A program made the position numbers and the translations under genes. Shown here in pieces: positions 15,093 to 21,864 of a stretch of DNA of 22,939 nt (the stretch's first letter is position 1; the number at the start of each line of letters is the position of its first letter). Below the pieces are notes generated by a model that worked only from the letters and a program-made list of their open reading frames with translations, was not told where the DNA came from and ran no database searches. Source of the DNA: DASXTW01 sp036505215. Lineage in GTDB: Bacteria > Actinomycetota > UBA4738. The stretch covers positions 1 through 22,939 of the forward strand of contig DASXTW010000141.1 in assembly GCA_036505215.1 (NCBI GenBank), read 5' to 3'.

Positions 15093-15703
15093 GCGGCATC
15101 GAGATCCGACCGGCCACGCCGGCCGATGTCGACATCGCCGCTTCCCTCATCATCATGACGCCGGGAGGCTTGCCGGACCTCGTGGGGAACCGCCGTGTGG
15201 CGCACAAAGTGGCGAGTGCAGCGTTCAGGGCTGCCAGAAGCGGGTTCGGCTTCGACCGGACGCTCGTCGCCGAAGTCGATGGATCGGTTGTCGGTCAGGT
15301 CATCCGGTTCTCGGGGGCCGACTGGAACAGGAAGACGCAGACGTACACGGGCCTCCTCATGGTCCGGGCCGCCGGCTGGCGGTTTGGGAGACGCGTGATC
15401 AGGGAGGGGATGAGGCACGCCAAGGTCACGCCGCCCGTATCCTCCGACAGCCTGTACGTGATCTCACTGGCCGTCATCCCGGAGCGCAGAAGCCAGGGGA
15501 TCGGCTCCGCATTGCTCCGTCGGGTGGTCGGGGAGGCCCTCGATAGCCGCCTTCGGTCTGTGAGCCTGGACGTGGCCGCGCGGAACGATGGAGCCATCAG
15601 GTTCTACCAGCGTGAGGGATTCGTCACGATCGCCGAGGCCCATGCACCGCCGCGGCGAAGGTCCCCCGACGTCGCCTCCACCCGCATGGAACTGGCCCTG
15701 TAA
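15089..15703 (+). CDS. GNAT-family N-acetyltransferase
   Basis: The protein has 204 residues from GTG 15089, overlapping the sufU stop (GTGA). Residues 4-10 give the usual first strand (IEIRPAT). The acetyl-CoA motif is YVISLAVIPERRSQGIGSAL (about 123-142), with the R/Q-x-x-G-x-G pyrophosphate loop, followed by VSLDVAARNDGAIRFYQREG, a standard motif B. The insert between about 75 and 118 is longer than in minimal GNAT proteins. The substrate cannot be told. The coupling to sufU puts it in the suf transcript, but nothing in the sequence links it to Fe-S chemistry. It may be a passenger. Confidence 0.85.
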   Translation: MSGIEIRPATPADVDIAASLIIMTPGGLPDLVGNRRVAHKVASAAFRAARSGFGFDRTLVAEVDGSVVGQVIRFSGADWNRKTQTYTGLLMVRAAGWRFGRRVIREGMRHAKVTPPVSSDSLYVISLAVIPERRSQGIGSALLRRVVGEALDSRLRSVSLDVAARNDGAIRFYQREGFVTIAEAHAPPRRRSPDVASTRMELAL

Positions 15704-15742
15704 CGCTCTCTGGCGGCGGGGCTCGATCCCTGGTCCCGCTGG

Positions 15743-15748
15743 CATACT
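15743..15748 (+). promoter_or_regulatory. Possible -10 box of a leaderless methyltransferase transcript
   Basis: CATACT lies 10 bp before ATG 15759, and no ribosome-binding site is seen between. This distance fits a transcript starting at or near the start codon. No clear -35 box is present. Confidence 0.3.
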
Positions 15749-15758
15749 TGCCCCTCGT

Positions 15759-16331
15759 ATGTTCCTTCGTGAGAACGAAGTGGGGACCCGGGTCGCCACG
15801 CACCTCGTGCCGGGGTGGCGAGTTCTCGACTACGGGTCGGGAACGGGCCTGGTCAGCCGGTGGCTGGCCGGTCGACGCGGTATCCAACCGGTCCTGGCCG
15901 ACCTCATCGAGTATCGCAACAGGCGACAGGACCTTCCCTTCATCAGGCTGGACGACCCGTTCCACGTTCCGGCCCCGGACGGAGCCTACGACGCCGTGCT
16001 CCTGCTGTTCGCGCTGCACCACAACCCATACGAGGCTCAGGGCAAGGTTCTGGCCGAGGCAGCCAGGCTGGCCCGGCGGCGGCTCATCGTGATCGAGGAC
16101 ACCCCGTTCAATCGCGTGGACCTCGCGTTCAACGTGTTCTGGGACAAGATGCTGAATCTCCGGCACGCGGTTCCCACTCCTCTTGCATTCCGCGGTGTGC
16201 AGGAGTGGCTGGCGATGTTCATGGAGCATGATCTGAAGACCGTGCACGTCGAGTCGTACCGCCCGAAGTGGCCGACGCTGATGACGTATCACCACACCCT
16301 GTTCGTGCTCGAGCACGACGTGGACGGATAG
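15759..16331 (+). CDS. Class I SAM-dependent methyltransferase
   Basis: The protein has 190 residues from ATG 15759. An open frame extends upstream into the GNAT gene, but it has no methyltransferase character. Motif I is VLDYGSGTGLVSRWL (about 22-36). The acidic end of strand 2 is in VLADLIEYR, and YDAVLLLFALHHNPY matches motif II with the usual HH pair after strand 4. A later LIVIEDTPFNRVDLAF is motif III-like. It resembles small UbiE/Methyltransf_11 proteins. The substrate is unknown; the EDTPFNRVD region and C-terminal YHHTLFVLEHD resemble methyltransferases often found near lipid or cell-envelope genes, which I treat as a weak hint only. The next gene starts 13 bp later and may be co-transcribed. 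Confidence 0.85.
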   Translation: MFLRENEVGTRVATHLVPGWRVLDYGSGTGLVSRWLAGRRGIQPVLADLIEYRNRRQDLPFIRLDDPFHVPAPDGAYDAVLLLFALHHNPYEAQGKVLAEAARLARRRLIVIEDTPFNRVDLAFNVFWDKMLNLRHAVPTPLAFRGVQEWLAMFMEHDLKTVHVESYRPKWPTLMTYHHTLFVLEHDVDG

Positions 16332-16344
16332 CCTTGCGGCCACC

Positions 16345-17328
16345 ATGCGAGTCGAGCTGACCGGTGACGCCTCGGCCTTCCACGCCCGAGGGTGGGGCGA
16401 CCTGGTTGCTGCCGATCCCGAGGGGACGTTCTTCCACACCCCCGCCTACCTGAAGCTGTGGTGGGAGGAGTTCGGCAGAGGCACGCCTCTTCTGGCGTTC
16501 GTGATCGATGCGGAGGGAAGGATGGTGGCGGCCTGTCCCTTCGAGGTGGTGGACGGAAGCTTGCGGTTCATGGGGGGATTCGACGTGACGGACTACATGG
16601 GACCGGTATCGCTGCCCGGCCTGGAGGAAGTCGCGGCGAATGAGCTGATGCGGGCACTCGCCTTCGAGGTCCGGTGGGAGCAGGCAGACCTGCGGGGGCT
16701 GCCGATCGACGGGCGGTGGCTGCCGACGCTCGAGGCCGCAGCCGCTCCACGTGGATTTCGTGTAGAGAGGGGGTTCGACGGGGTGGCGCCCCTGATCGAG
16801 CTTCCGCCCAAGTTCGATGAGTATCTCGGAGGATTGCCCGCGAAGCTCCGCCACGAGATCAGGCGGAAGGAGCGTCGCCTCATCGAGGAGACCGGTCCTT
16901 ACAGGATCACCCTGTCGACCCCGGAGTCTTTGGAGGCGGATCTCGACCGGTTCGTCGAGCTGCACAAGTCGAGTCCGGGCCCGAAGGGCAGGTTCATGCA
17001 CGCAGGGATGGAGATCTTCTTTCGGCGGCTGGCAGAGTCCTTCCTCGCCTCGCACCATTTCCACCTGGCCTTCATCGAGGTGCAGGGGAGGAAAGCCGCT
17101 GCCGCCATCGGATTCACGTTCCGGAATTCGTTCTTCCTGTACAACTCGGCCTTCGATCGGGAGTTCAGCCGGCTGAGTCCGGGGATGGTGCTCGTCGCGG
17201 ACCTCATCCGGCGGGCCATCGGGGTTGGAGAGCGTCGTTTCGACATGCTGAAGGGAGACCTGGAGTACAAGTACCGGTTCGGAGCGGCGCCCCGTGAGAT
17301 CGGGAAACTGGTTCTGACCCGAGGGTGA
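16345..17328 (+). CDS. FemAB/CelD-like acyltransferase (GNAT_6 type)
   Basis: The protein has 327 residues from ATG 16345. It has two GNAT-like halves. The first carries FFHTPAYLKLWWEEFG and LLAFVIDAEGRMVAACPF. The second carries KLRHEIRRKERRLIEE, then FHLAFIEVQGRKAAAAIGFT, FLYNSAFDREFSRLSPGMVL and FDMLKGDLEYKYRFG. The last three segments are typical of the Acetyltransf_6/CelD group, which includes enzymes proposed to act on polysaccharide and envelope substrates. No signal peptide or membrane segment is seen, so it acts in the cytoplasm. The ribosome-binding site is poor, suggesting coupling to the methyltransferase 13 bp upstream. It is convergent with the anti-sigma gene, 2 bp away. A long antisense frame over this gene is a GC shadow. 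Confidence 0.85.
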   Translation: MRVELTGDASAFHARGWGDLVAADPEGTFFHTPAYLKLWWEEFGRGTPLLAFVIDAEGRMVAACPFEVVDGSLRFMGGFDVTDYMGPVSLPGLEEVAANELMRALAFEVRWEQADLRGLPIDGRWLPTLEAAAAPRGFRVERGFDGVAPLIELPPKFDEYLGGLPAKLRHEIRRKERRLIEETGPYRITLSTPESLEADLDRFVELHKSSPGPKGRFMHAGMEIFFRRLAESFLASHHFHLAFIEVQGRKAAAAIGFTFRNSFFLYNSAFDREFSRLSPGMVLVADLIRRAIGVGERRFDMLKGDLEYKYRFGAAPREIGKLVLTRG

Positions 17329-17330
17329 AG

Positions 17331-18053
17331 CTATCCCTGCCGAACGGTTCCCCTGGCCACCACACGTCCTTCCGAGGTCGTCAAGACGATCCGGTGGAAC
17401 TTTGACAGGTCCGAGGACGTGGTGAATCCCGTCCAGGCGTCTCCGTTCTCGTCGAATTTCAACGGGAACGGGATCCTGATCGAGCGACCACCAGCCGTTT
17501 CCAGCGAGACCGTGACCCGCTCGGGGAACCCCGGCGCCCGGGCCAGGACCAGGACCCAGCTCTGTTCGCCCTGCTCCGCGTCGTAGACGATGGCCGAGCC
17601 TTCCAGCGTGACCGAACGGGCGGGCTGGAGCTTGGCCACGCGGACATCCTTTCCGCCCAGAGCGTGGAGGAACTCCCGGTAGTGGAGGGCATCCTCGCGG
17701 AATCCTCGGGCATTTGTCTGGGCTACCGCGGCCACGGTCACCGCCGCGATCACGATGACCGCAGCCACCATCGCCGGCCATCGCGACATCAGGCTTGGGA
17801 CGAGACGCCGAGGCTGAGGCGTGTCGGACCACTCCTCGGTGAGGACGGCCATGACCCGGTCCCTCAGCTCGGGGGGCGGCTCTGTCTCGTGCGCAGAGCT
17901 AGCGAACAGGGCCACGCCTTCGTCCAGAGTGGCCGCCTCCGACCGGCACCCCGCGCAGCCCCGGAGATGCCGCCTGACGACCGCCGCTTCGGTCTCGGGG
18001 AGCGTGCCCAGTGCGTAGTCGGGGAGCTGGGCCCGAACGTCCTCACAGGTCAT
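17331..18053 (-). CDS. Anti-sigma factor with zinc-finger domain (RskA-like)
   Basis: The membrane protein has 240 residues. The N-terminal cytoplasmic domain has His29-x3-Cys33-x2-Cys36 (HLRGCAGC), with Cys3 as a possible fourth ligand: the ZAS/zf-HC2 signature of anti-sigma factors that bind an ECF sigma. One membrane segment lies at about 93-111. The outer part (about 125-240) is a beta-rich RskA-like domain with VTVSLETAGG and a closing VRQG. The gene starts within the sigma gene, with 11 bp of overlap (ATGACCTGTGA), so sigma and anti-sigma are made in a coupled ratio. The likely mode is signal-triggered cleavage releasing the sigma factor; the signal is unknown. Confidence 0.9.
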   Translation of the reverse strand: MTCEDVRAQLPDYALGTLPETEAAVVRRHLRGCAGCRSEAATLDEGVALFASSAHETEPPPELRDRVMAVLTEEWSDTPQPRRLVPSLMSRWPAMVAAVIVIAAVTVAAVAQTNARGFREDALHYREFLHALGGKDVRVAKLQPARSVTLEGSAIVYDAEQGEQSWVLVLARAPGFPERVTVSLETAGGRSIRIPFPLKFDENGDAWTGFTTSSDLSKFHRIVLTTSEGRVVARGTVRQG

Positions 18054-18615
18054 GCTGGAACTCCAGAGCTTCCCTCAGCTTCATGAGGGCCGTGCGGATC
18101 CGGGTCTTGGCCGTTCCCACGGGGATCCCTTCGAGCTCGGCGACCTCGGTGCTGCTCTTGCCGCCGAAATAGGCAAGCTCGAGGGCCGCCCGCTGCCCTG
18201 GAGAGAGGGACTCCATGGCTCGGCGGGCGCGGTCGGCGAGGTCCCGACTCTCGGCCCGTTCCTCCGGGCCTGGCTCGGCCGCAACCTCGGGGGTCTCCTG
18301 CGATGCCAGGACCCTGGTCTCGAGCACTTTCCGCCGGATCAGGTCGACCGCCAGGCTTCGAGCGATCAGGAGGACCCATGTGTCCACAGATCCCCGGGAC
18401 GGGTCGTAGCCATGAGCGTTCCGCCACACCTTGACGAACGTGTCCTGCACCAGATCCTCCGCGTGAGCAGCGTTGCCGAGCATCACCATTCCGAGCCCGT
18501 AGATGCGTGGGGCGAACCGGGCATAGAGCTCGTCGGCCGCCCGAGGATCACGTCGGACGAATGCCCGCATGAGGTCCGCTCCCGGTGCCGGTTTCGCGTC
18601 GCGGCGATTCCGCAT
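18043..18615 (-). CDS. ECF RNA polymerase sigma factor (SigK-like)
   Basis: The protein has 190 residues from ATG 18615. Region 2 runs from ADELYARFAPRIYGLGMVML through HAEDLVQDTFVKVWRNA to VDTWVLLIARSLAVDLIRRK. Region 4 runs from SPGQRAALELAYFGGKSSTE to IPVGTAKTRIRTALMKLREA. No other sigma regions are present, as in the ECF group. The frame stays open upstream to a TTG at 18708, but that stretch runs into the tandem repeats; ATG 18615 has GGGGGGTAGG 10 nt before and begins just ahead of region 2. The linker between regions 2 and 4 is Glu-rich. The adjacent anti-sigma is its cognate regulator. The targets are unknown; self-activation from the promoter-like pair at 18645-18671 is possible. Confidence 0.92.
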   Translation of the reverse strand: MRNRRDAKPAPGADLMRAFVRRDPRAADELYARFAPRIYGLGMVMLGNAAHAEDLVQDTFVKVWRNAHGYDPSRGSVDTWVLLIARSLAVDLIRRKVLETRVLASQETPEVAAEPGPEERAESRDLADRARRAMESLSPGQRAALELAYFGGKSSTEVAELEGIPVGTAKTRIRTALMKLREALEFQHDL

Positions 18616-18644
18616 CGATCGCAGCCTACCCCCCACAGGAAGTA

Positions 18645-18671
18645 GTACGGGCGAGACCGTGGAACGGTTGG
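18645..18671 (-). promoter_or_regulatory. Possible ECF-type autoregulatory promoter of the sigma operon
   Basis: On the minus strand CCAAC (18671-18667) is followed after 17 bp by CGTAC (18649-18645). AAC in the -35 and CGT in the -10 are the core bases of many ECF promoters. Transcription would start about 20 nt before ATG 18615. The -35 lacks the usual GGAAC, so this is tentative. Confidence 0.3.
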
Positions 18672-18677
18672 CTTCCC

Positions 18678-18770
18678 GTTGGCCTATCGCTTCGCTACTT
18701 GAGGCCAAGTTGGCCTACCGCTTCGCTACCTGAGGCCAAGTTGGCCTACCGCTTCGCTACTTGAGGCCGA
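18678..18770. repeat. Three 31-bp tandem repeats, each with an inverted repeat
   Basis: Units start at 18678, 18709 and 18740, with a decayed partial fourth at 18771. They are identical except for one or two T/C changes and one A/G change. Each has arms TTGGCCT and AGGCCAA (the second arm of unit three is decayed) around 16 bp containing CGCTTCGCTAC. There are no unique spacers. The array lies between the end of the 18890-19720 gene and the sigma operon promoter. Confidence 0.9.
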
Positions 18771-18788
18771 GTTCGCCTACGTCTTCCC

Positions 18789-18819
18789 GATGAACCCGAT
18801 CCTTCGGATCGTCTTCATC
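18789..18819. repeat. Interrupted palindrome between tandem repeats and terminator hairpin
   Basis: Outer arms GATGAA (18789-18794) and TTCATC (18814-18819) enclose inner arms CGATCC (18797-18802) and GGATCG (18806-18811), separated by a 2x2 internal loop and a TTC end loop. Twelve of 31 positions on each side are paired. Its role is unknown; it could be a second terminator or a protein-binding site. Confidence 0.6.
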
Positions 18820-18820
18820 G

Positions 18821-18882
18821 CCAGGGCGAGCGAAGCAGCCTGATCCGCTCCGCTTCGCTCCGCGGGGCTGCTTCCCCCCTGG
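18821..18882 (-). terminator. Strong hairpin terminator after the isomerase-like gene
   Basis: Arms CCAGGG (18821-18826) plus GAAGCAGCC (18832-18840) pair with GGCTGCTTC (18866-18874) plus CCCTGG (18877-18882), giving 15 paired bases with a small internal bulge. It starts 8 bp after the minus-strand stop at 18890. No T-run follows. An alternative stem, GAGCGAAGC (18828-18836) with GCTTCGCTC (18852-18860), overlaps it and excludes it. Confidence 0.55.
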
Positions 18883-18889
18883 ACGCCCC

Positions 18890-19720
18890 TCAGGCGAAGG
18901 CCCGGAGGTGTTGCAGGACGGTCTCGGCCAGAGCGTCGTCGCCGCCCGTCTGGAGGATCCCTTCGGCCAGGTAATACTCCGCGGGAACCCGACGCCCTGC
19001 GACGAGGGCGAACGCATAGGCCCGGCCCGTGATCACCGCGTCCGGAGTCTTTCCCGGAGGGGGAGTCTCCCTGGGAGCCAGGCCCCGGTGCCAGTGGCCT
19101 CCCCCCACGGCTTCCAGCTCGACCTCGATGCTCCTGCCCGGAAAGGACAGGCCGGCCAGCGACAGCGCGTACGGGATGGTTCGGACGGCCAGGTCGTTCA
19201 CGCAATAGATCGGGGGATGTTCCAGGCGCGGCGGATTGCCTCCTCCGGCCAGGATGTCTTCGCCGTGGAGCCACCACTCCATGACTCTGGACTGGATCAG
19301 ATAGCTCACGCCGATGGGCCCGGCCATCCATTGGACCTTCAAGGTGGTCCAGTCCTCGGGCGAGATCTTGGAGGCTCTGGCCAGGAACAGATCGGCGGCT
19401 CGGCCCCAATCGGTCACCACCTGTCTGAAGGGGAGATCGGCCCGGCGGCGGACGGAGAACTCGTTGAAGCCGTCCAGCGTGGCCGGCTCGTCCTCCAGGC
19501 CCTTCACGTACTCTTCGAACTCAGCGGGGACCTCTCCGCCGATGACGGCGGCGGCGGCAACTTCGCCGGATGCCAGATGGGCCACGATGTCCCTGTTCCG
19601 CCAGCCAGGGCTGGGGCTCTCCCGATCCCATGCCTCCGGCGGCGTGTACTGGATCGTGCGTCCGAGTGCTCCCCGCTCGGCTCTCGCGGTGGCCAGAAGC
19701 CATTGCCTGTCGAGCGTCAT
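18890..19720 (-). CDS. Maleylpyruvate isomerase-fold / DinB-like protein (TIGR03083 type)
   Basis: The protein has 276 residues. It has the four-helix metal-binding fold of mycothiol-dependent maleylpyruvate isomerase. The proposed metal ligands are His48 (RDIVAHLASGE), and Glu148 and His152 (RVMEWWLHGEDI), with the same E-x3-H spacing as the characterised isomerase. The N-terminal WLLATARAERGALGRTIQYT helix and the SPSPGWRNRDIVAHL turn are typical of actinobacterial members. A C-terminal domain of about 90 residues (from EVELEAVGGG) resembles the MDMPI C-terminal domain. The function is probably a thiol-dependent transferase or isomerase; no gentisate or mycothiol genes are nearby, so the substrate is open. 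The start ATG 19720 sits 10 nt after a TACAAT -10 box, so the transcript is probably leaderless. Confidence 0.82.
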   Translation of the reverse strand: MTLDRQWLLATARAERGALGRTIQYTPPEAWDRESPSPGWRNRDIVAHLASGEVAAAAVIGGEVPAEFEEYVKGLEDEPATLDGFNEFSVRRRADLPFRQVVTDWGRAADLFLARASKISPEDWTTLKVQWMAGPIGVSYLIQSRVMEWWLHGEDILAGGGNPPRLEHPPIYCVNDLAVRTIPYALSLAGLSFPGRSIEVELEAVGGGHWHRGLAPRETPPPGKTPDAVITGRAYAFALVAGRRVPAEYYLAEGILQTGGDDALAETVLQHLRAFA

Positions 19721-19729
19721 CAGGCGCGG

Positions 19730-19739
19730 ATTGTACCCT
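19730..19739. promoter_or_regulatory. Overlapping divergent -10 boxes for two leaderless genes
   Basis: On the minus strand TACAAT (19735-19730) ends 10 nt before ATG 19720. On the plus strand TACCCT (19734-19739) ends 8 nt before GTG 19747. The two boxes share the bases at 19734-19735. The gap between the genes is only 26 bp and has no room for ribosome-binding sites, so both transcripts are probably leaderless and their promoters compete. Confidence 0.45.
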
Positions 19740-19746
19740 CTAGCCC

Positions 19747-20874
19747 GTGCGCGTCCTGGTCGCTCCGGACAAGTTCAAGGGCACCCTGACGGCCGCTGAA
19801 GCGGCCGAGGCCATTGCGCGAGGTTGGGAGCGCGGCGATCCCGCGGCCGAAGTCGACGCCGTACCGATGGCGGACGGCGGCGAGGGCACCCTCGACGCGC
19901 TGGTCGCGGCACTCGGAGGGGAGCGGTTCACCCAAGCGGTCTCAGGGCCGCTCGACGACCCCGTCAGAGCGGAGTTTGCCGTGGTTCCGACCGAGGCGGG
20001 GGATCTCGGCGTCGTGGAGATGGCCCGAGCCTCCGGGCTCGCGTTGATCTCAGAGGCCCGTCGCGATCCGAAGCGGACCACCACCAGAGGAACCGGCGAG
20101 CTGATCCTGGCAGCGTGTCGCAAGGGAGTTGAGCGAGTCCTGGTCTGTATCGGTGGGAGCGCGACGAACGACGGGGGAGCGGGAATGGCGCAAGCTGTCG
20201 GGGTGCGCCTTCTGGACGGGCGGGGGCTCGACCTCGGCTCGGGAGGGGCGGCCCTGCTGGATCTGGCCACCATCGACATGAGGACCCTCGACCCGTCTGT
20301 GGGAGCCGCCGGCTTCGTCGTGGCGACGGACGTCGACAACCCGTTGGTGGGGCCCCACGGCGCTTCGTCCGTCTACGGGCCCCAGAAGGGCGCCACACCG
20401 GAGGACGTCGCCCTACTCGACAGGGCCCTAGGCCATCTCGCCGCGGTGATCCACCGTGACCTCGGGCTGGACATCCGGAACGTTCCCGGGGCGGGCGCGG
20501 CGGGCGGCCTGGGGGGAGGGCTGATGGCCTTCCTGGGGGGGCGGCTCCGCCCGGGCGTGGACGTGGTGATAGAGGCGGTGCGGCTGCGCGATCGCATGGA
20601 GAAAGCCGATCTCGTGGTGACCGGCGAGGGGATGTTCGACGAGCAGTCGCTCCACGGCAAGGCTCCGGCCGGAGTCCTCAGGGTTGCCGAGGAGTTCCGG
20701 CTCCGGGCGGTGGTGCTGTGTGGTCAGAAGCGAGCCGATCTCCCAGGGACTCGAGTCTTCTCCCTGGCCGACCGGTTCGGCCTGGAGCCGGCCATGGAAC
20801 GTACGCGGATGGTCTTGGAGGATCTTGCGGCCGAGGTGGCTTCCCAGATGCGCGCCGGAAGTCCAGATGTCTAG
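19747..20874 (+). CDS. glxK: Glycerate kinase (GlxK/GarK family)
   Basis: The enzyme phosphorylates D-glycerate with ATP, linking glyoxylate, serine and sugar-acid breakdown to glycolysis. It has 375 residues, the usual length. Family motifs in order are VAPDKFKGTLTAAEAAEAI at the N-terminus, MADGGEGTLDAL, RTTTRGTGELI, CIGGSATNDGGAGMAQAVG, VATDVDNPLVGPHGASSVYG and NVPGAGAAGGLGGGL. VVTGEGMFDEQSLHGKAPAGV closes the active site. The start is GTG 19747, giving VRVLVAPDKF; no ribosome-binding site is seen, and a -10 box 8 nt upstream suggests a leaderless mRNA. Its 3' end overlaps the YbaK-like gene by 8 bp. Whether the product is 2- or 3-phosphoglycerate cannot be told; most of this family make 2-phosphoglycerate. 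Confidence 0.95.
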   Translation: MRVLVAPDKFKGTLTAAEAAEAIARGWERGDPAAEVDAVPMADGGEGTLDALVAALGGERFTQAVSGPLDDPVRAEFAVVPTEAGDLGVVEMARASGLALISEARRDPKRTTTRGTGELILAACRKGVERVLVCIGGSATNDGGAGMAQAVGVRLLDGRGLDLGSGGAALLDLATIDMRTLDPSVGAAGFVVATDVDNPLVGPHGASSVYGPQKGATPEDVALLDRALGHLAAVIHRDLGLDIRNVPGAGAAGGLGGGLMAFLGGRLRPGVDVVIEAVRLRDRMEKADLVVTGEGMFDEQSLHGKAPAGVLRVAEEFRLRAVVLCGQKRADLPGTRVFSLADRFGLEPAMERTRMVLEDLAAEVASQMRAGSPDV

Positions 20875-21340
20875 CGCCATCCAGCGATTCGAAGACGCGG
20901 CTACGGCTGCGGGGCTGTCGCTGGAGATCAGGAGGTTCCCCCAGGGGACCAAGACTGCTGCAGACGCTGCGCGGGCCATCGGCTGCCAGATCGGGCAGAT
21001 CGTGAAGTCGCTCGTGTTCATGGCCAGGGGCAGGCCGTTCCTGGCGCTCACCTCCGGTTCCAATCGAGCCGACCAGGCGCGCCTGGCGACCCTGCTCGGC
21101 TGTGACGAAGTCCGCCGGGCCCGCCCGGACGAGGCCCGAGTGGCCACCGGGTACGCCATCGGCGGGACGCCACCCTTCGGCCACTCGCGCCGCCTGATGG
21201 CCCTGGTCGACCGTGATCTGTTGTCGCACGAGGTGCTCTGGGCCGCCGCGGGGACCCCCGATTCCGTGTTCCCGATCACCCCGGACGAGCTCCTCCGCAC
21301 GACGGGCGGGCAGGTCGCCGACTTCAAGGACCAGGGCTGA
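20867..21340 (+). CDS. YbaK/EbsC-family aminoacyl-tRNA deacylase
   Basis: The protein has 157 residues from ATG 20867, overlapping glycerate kinase by 8 bp, with GGAAG 6 nt before. It matches the YbaK/ProX/EbsC editing fold: the catalytic-type lysine Lys47 in IGQIVKSLVF, FLALTSGSNRAD, and the glycine-rich loop GYAIGGTPPFGH (95-106), followed by ALVDRDLLSHEVLWAAAGTP. Members remove wrongly attached amino acids from tRNA, for example Cys or Ala from tRNA-Pro. This one is a stand-alone domain with no synthetase attached. Substrate specificity cannot be set by eye. The link with glycerate kinase is probably only co-transcription. Confidence 0.88.
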   Translation: MSSAIQRFEDAATAAGLSLEIRRFPQGTKTAADAARAIGCQIGQIVKSLVFMARGRPFLALTSGSNRADQARLATLLGCDEVRRARPDEARVATGYAIGGTPPFGHSRRLMALVDRDLLSHEVLWAAAGTPDSVFPITPDELLRTTGGQVADFKDQG

Positions 21341-21390
21341 CCCGGATCAGCCTCGGAAGCAGGACGTCGTGGGAAGGAAGGCCCGGCGGG

Positions 21391-21396
21391 TATACT
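21391..21396 (+). promoter_or_regulatory. -10 box upstream of the A-type Fe-S carrier
   Basis: TATACT is the best -10 match in the window, 33 bp before ATG 21430. The expected -35 position is GC-rich with no match to TTGACA. A ribosome-binding site GGAAAGGG follows at about 21418-21425. Confidence 0.5.
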
Positions 21397-21429
21397 TGGC
21401 GGAGACAATTCGCGTCAGGAAAGGGTTCG

Positions 21430-21750
21430 ATGATCTCCCTTACTGAGATGGCCGCAAGCAAGGTGAAGCAGCTCCTGGAGCAGGAGGGCCGGGCGGATAT
21501 CGCCCTTCGGGTCGCGGTACAGCCTGGCGGGTGCTCCGGCTTGAGGTACGCGATGTACCTGGATGACGAGCTCGGGGACGGCGACGTGGCCGAGGAGCAG
21601 TTCGGCGTCAGGCTCGTGGTGGACCGGATGAGCATGCCCTATCTGAAGGAAGCCAGGATCGACTTCGTCGACACCTTGGATCAGTCGGGATTCACCATCG
21701 ACAACCCGCTGGCCCAGGGCGGCTGCGCCTGCGGCCACTCCTTCCACTAG
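21430..21750 (+). CDS. erpA: A-type iron-sulfur cluster carrier/insertion protein (HesB/ErpA family)
   Basis: The protein has 106 residues. The three conserved cysteines are Cys35 (VQPGGCSGLRYAMYLDD), Cys99 and Cys101 (NPLAQGGCACGHSFH), which hold a [2Fe-2S] or [4Fe-4S] cluster between subunits for delivery to enzymes. VKQLLEQEGRADIALRVAV and MPYLKEARIDFVD match the family core. The start ATG 21430 has GGAAAGGG 4-5 nt before. It stands alone with its own promoter, separate from the suf operon 6 kb upstream, which fits a housekeeping insertion protein. ErpA, IscA and SufA cannot be parted by eye; the lone setting favours ErpA. The next gene encodes an oxidoreductase whose complex uses Fe-S clusters. 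Confidence 0.93.
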   Translation: MISLTEMAASKVKQLLEQEGRADIALRVAVQPGGCSGLRYAMYLDDELGDGDVAEEQFGVRLVVDRMSMPYLKEARIDFVDTLDQSGFTIDNPLAQGGCACGHSFH

Positions 21751-21810
21751 CTGCTCGCTGCTCTTCCTGTCCGGCCTCCTGGCAGCCCCGGAGCACCAGG
21801 GCGGAAGCGG

Positions 21811-21816
21811 TACAGT
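21811..21816 (+). promoter_or_regulatory. Possible -10 box of korA
   Basis: TACAGT lies 48 bp before the korA start, in a TTAA-containing patch that is the only AT-rich stretch of this gap. No convincing -35 is seen. Confidence 0.3.
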
Positions 21817-21864
21817 TAAGGGGCAGCAAGAGGCGAGGTCCGAGCAAGCAGCCCAAGGAGTTCC

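Noticed and set aside
16219..17832. Long minus-strand open frame of 537 codons across the FemAB-like and anti-sigma genes
   Set aside because: It is rich in Arg/Gly/Pro/Gln, has no motifs, and runs antisense or out of frame to two well-supported genes: a high-GC shadow.
18615..18708. Longer sigma factor starting at TTG 18708
   Set aside because: The extra 31 residues would be translated from the repeat edge and promoter region, and ATG 18615 has a purine-rich binding site just before sigma region 2.
18678..18770. CRISPR-like array
   Set aside because: The 31-bp units are directly adjacent with no spacers, and no cas genes are in view.
20428..21408. Minus-strand open frame of 326 codons opposite glycerate kinase and the YbaK-like gene
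   Set aside because: Ser/Arg/Pro-rich shadow opposite two genes with clear family motifs.
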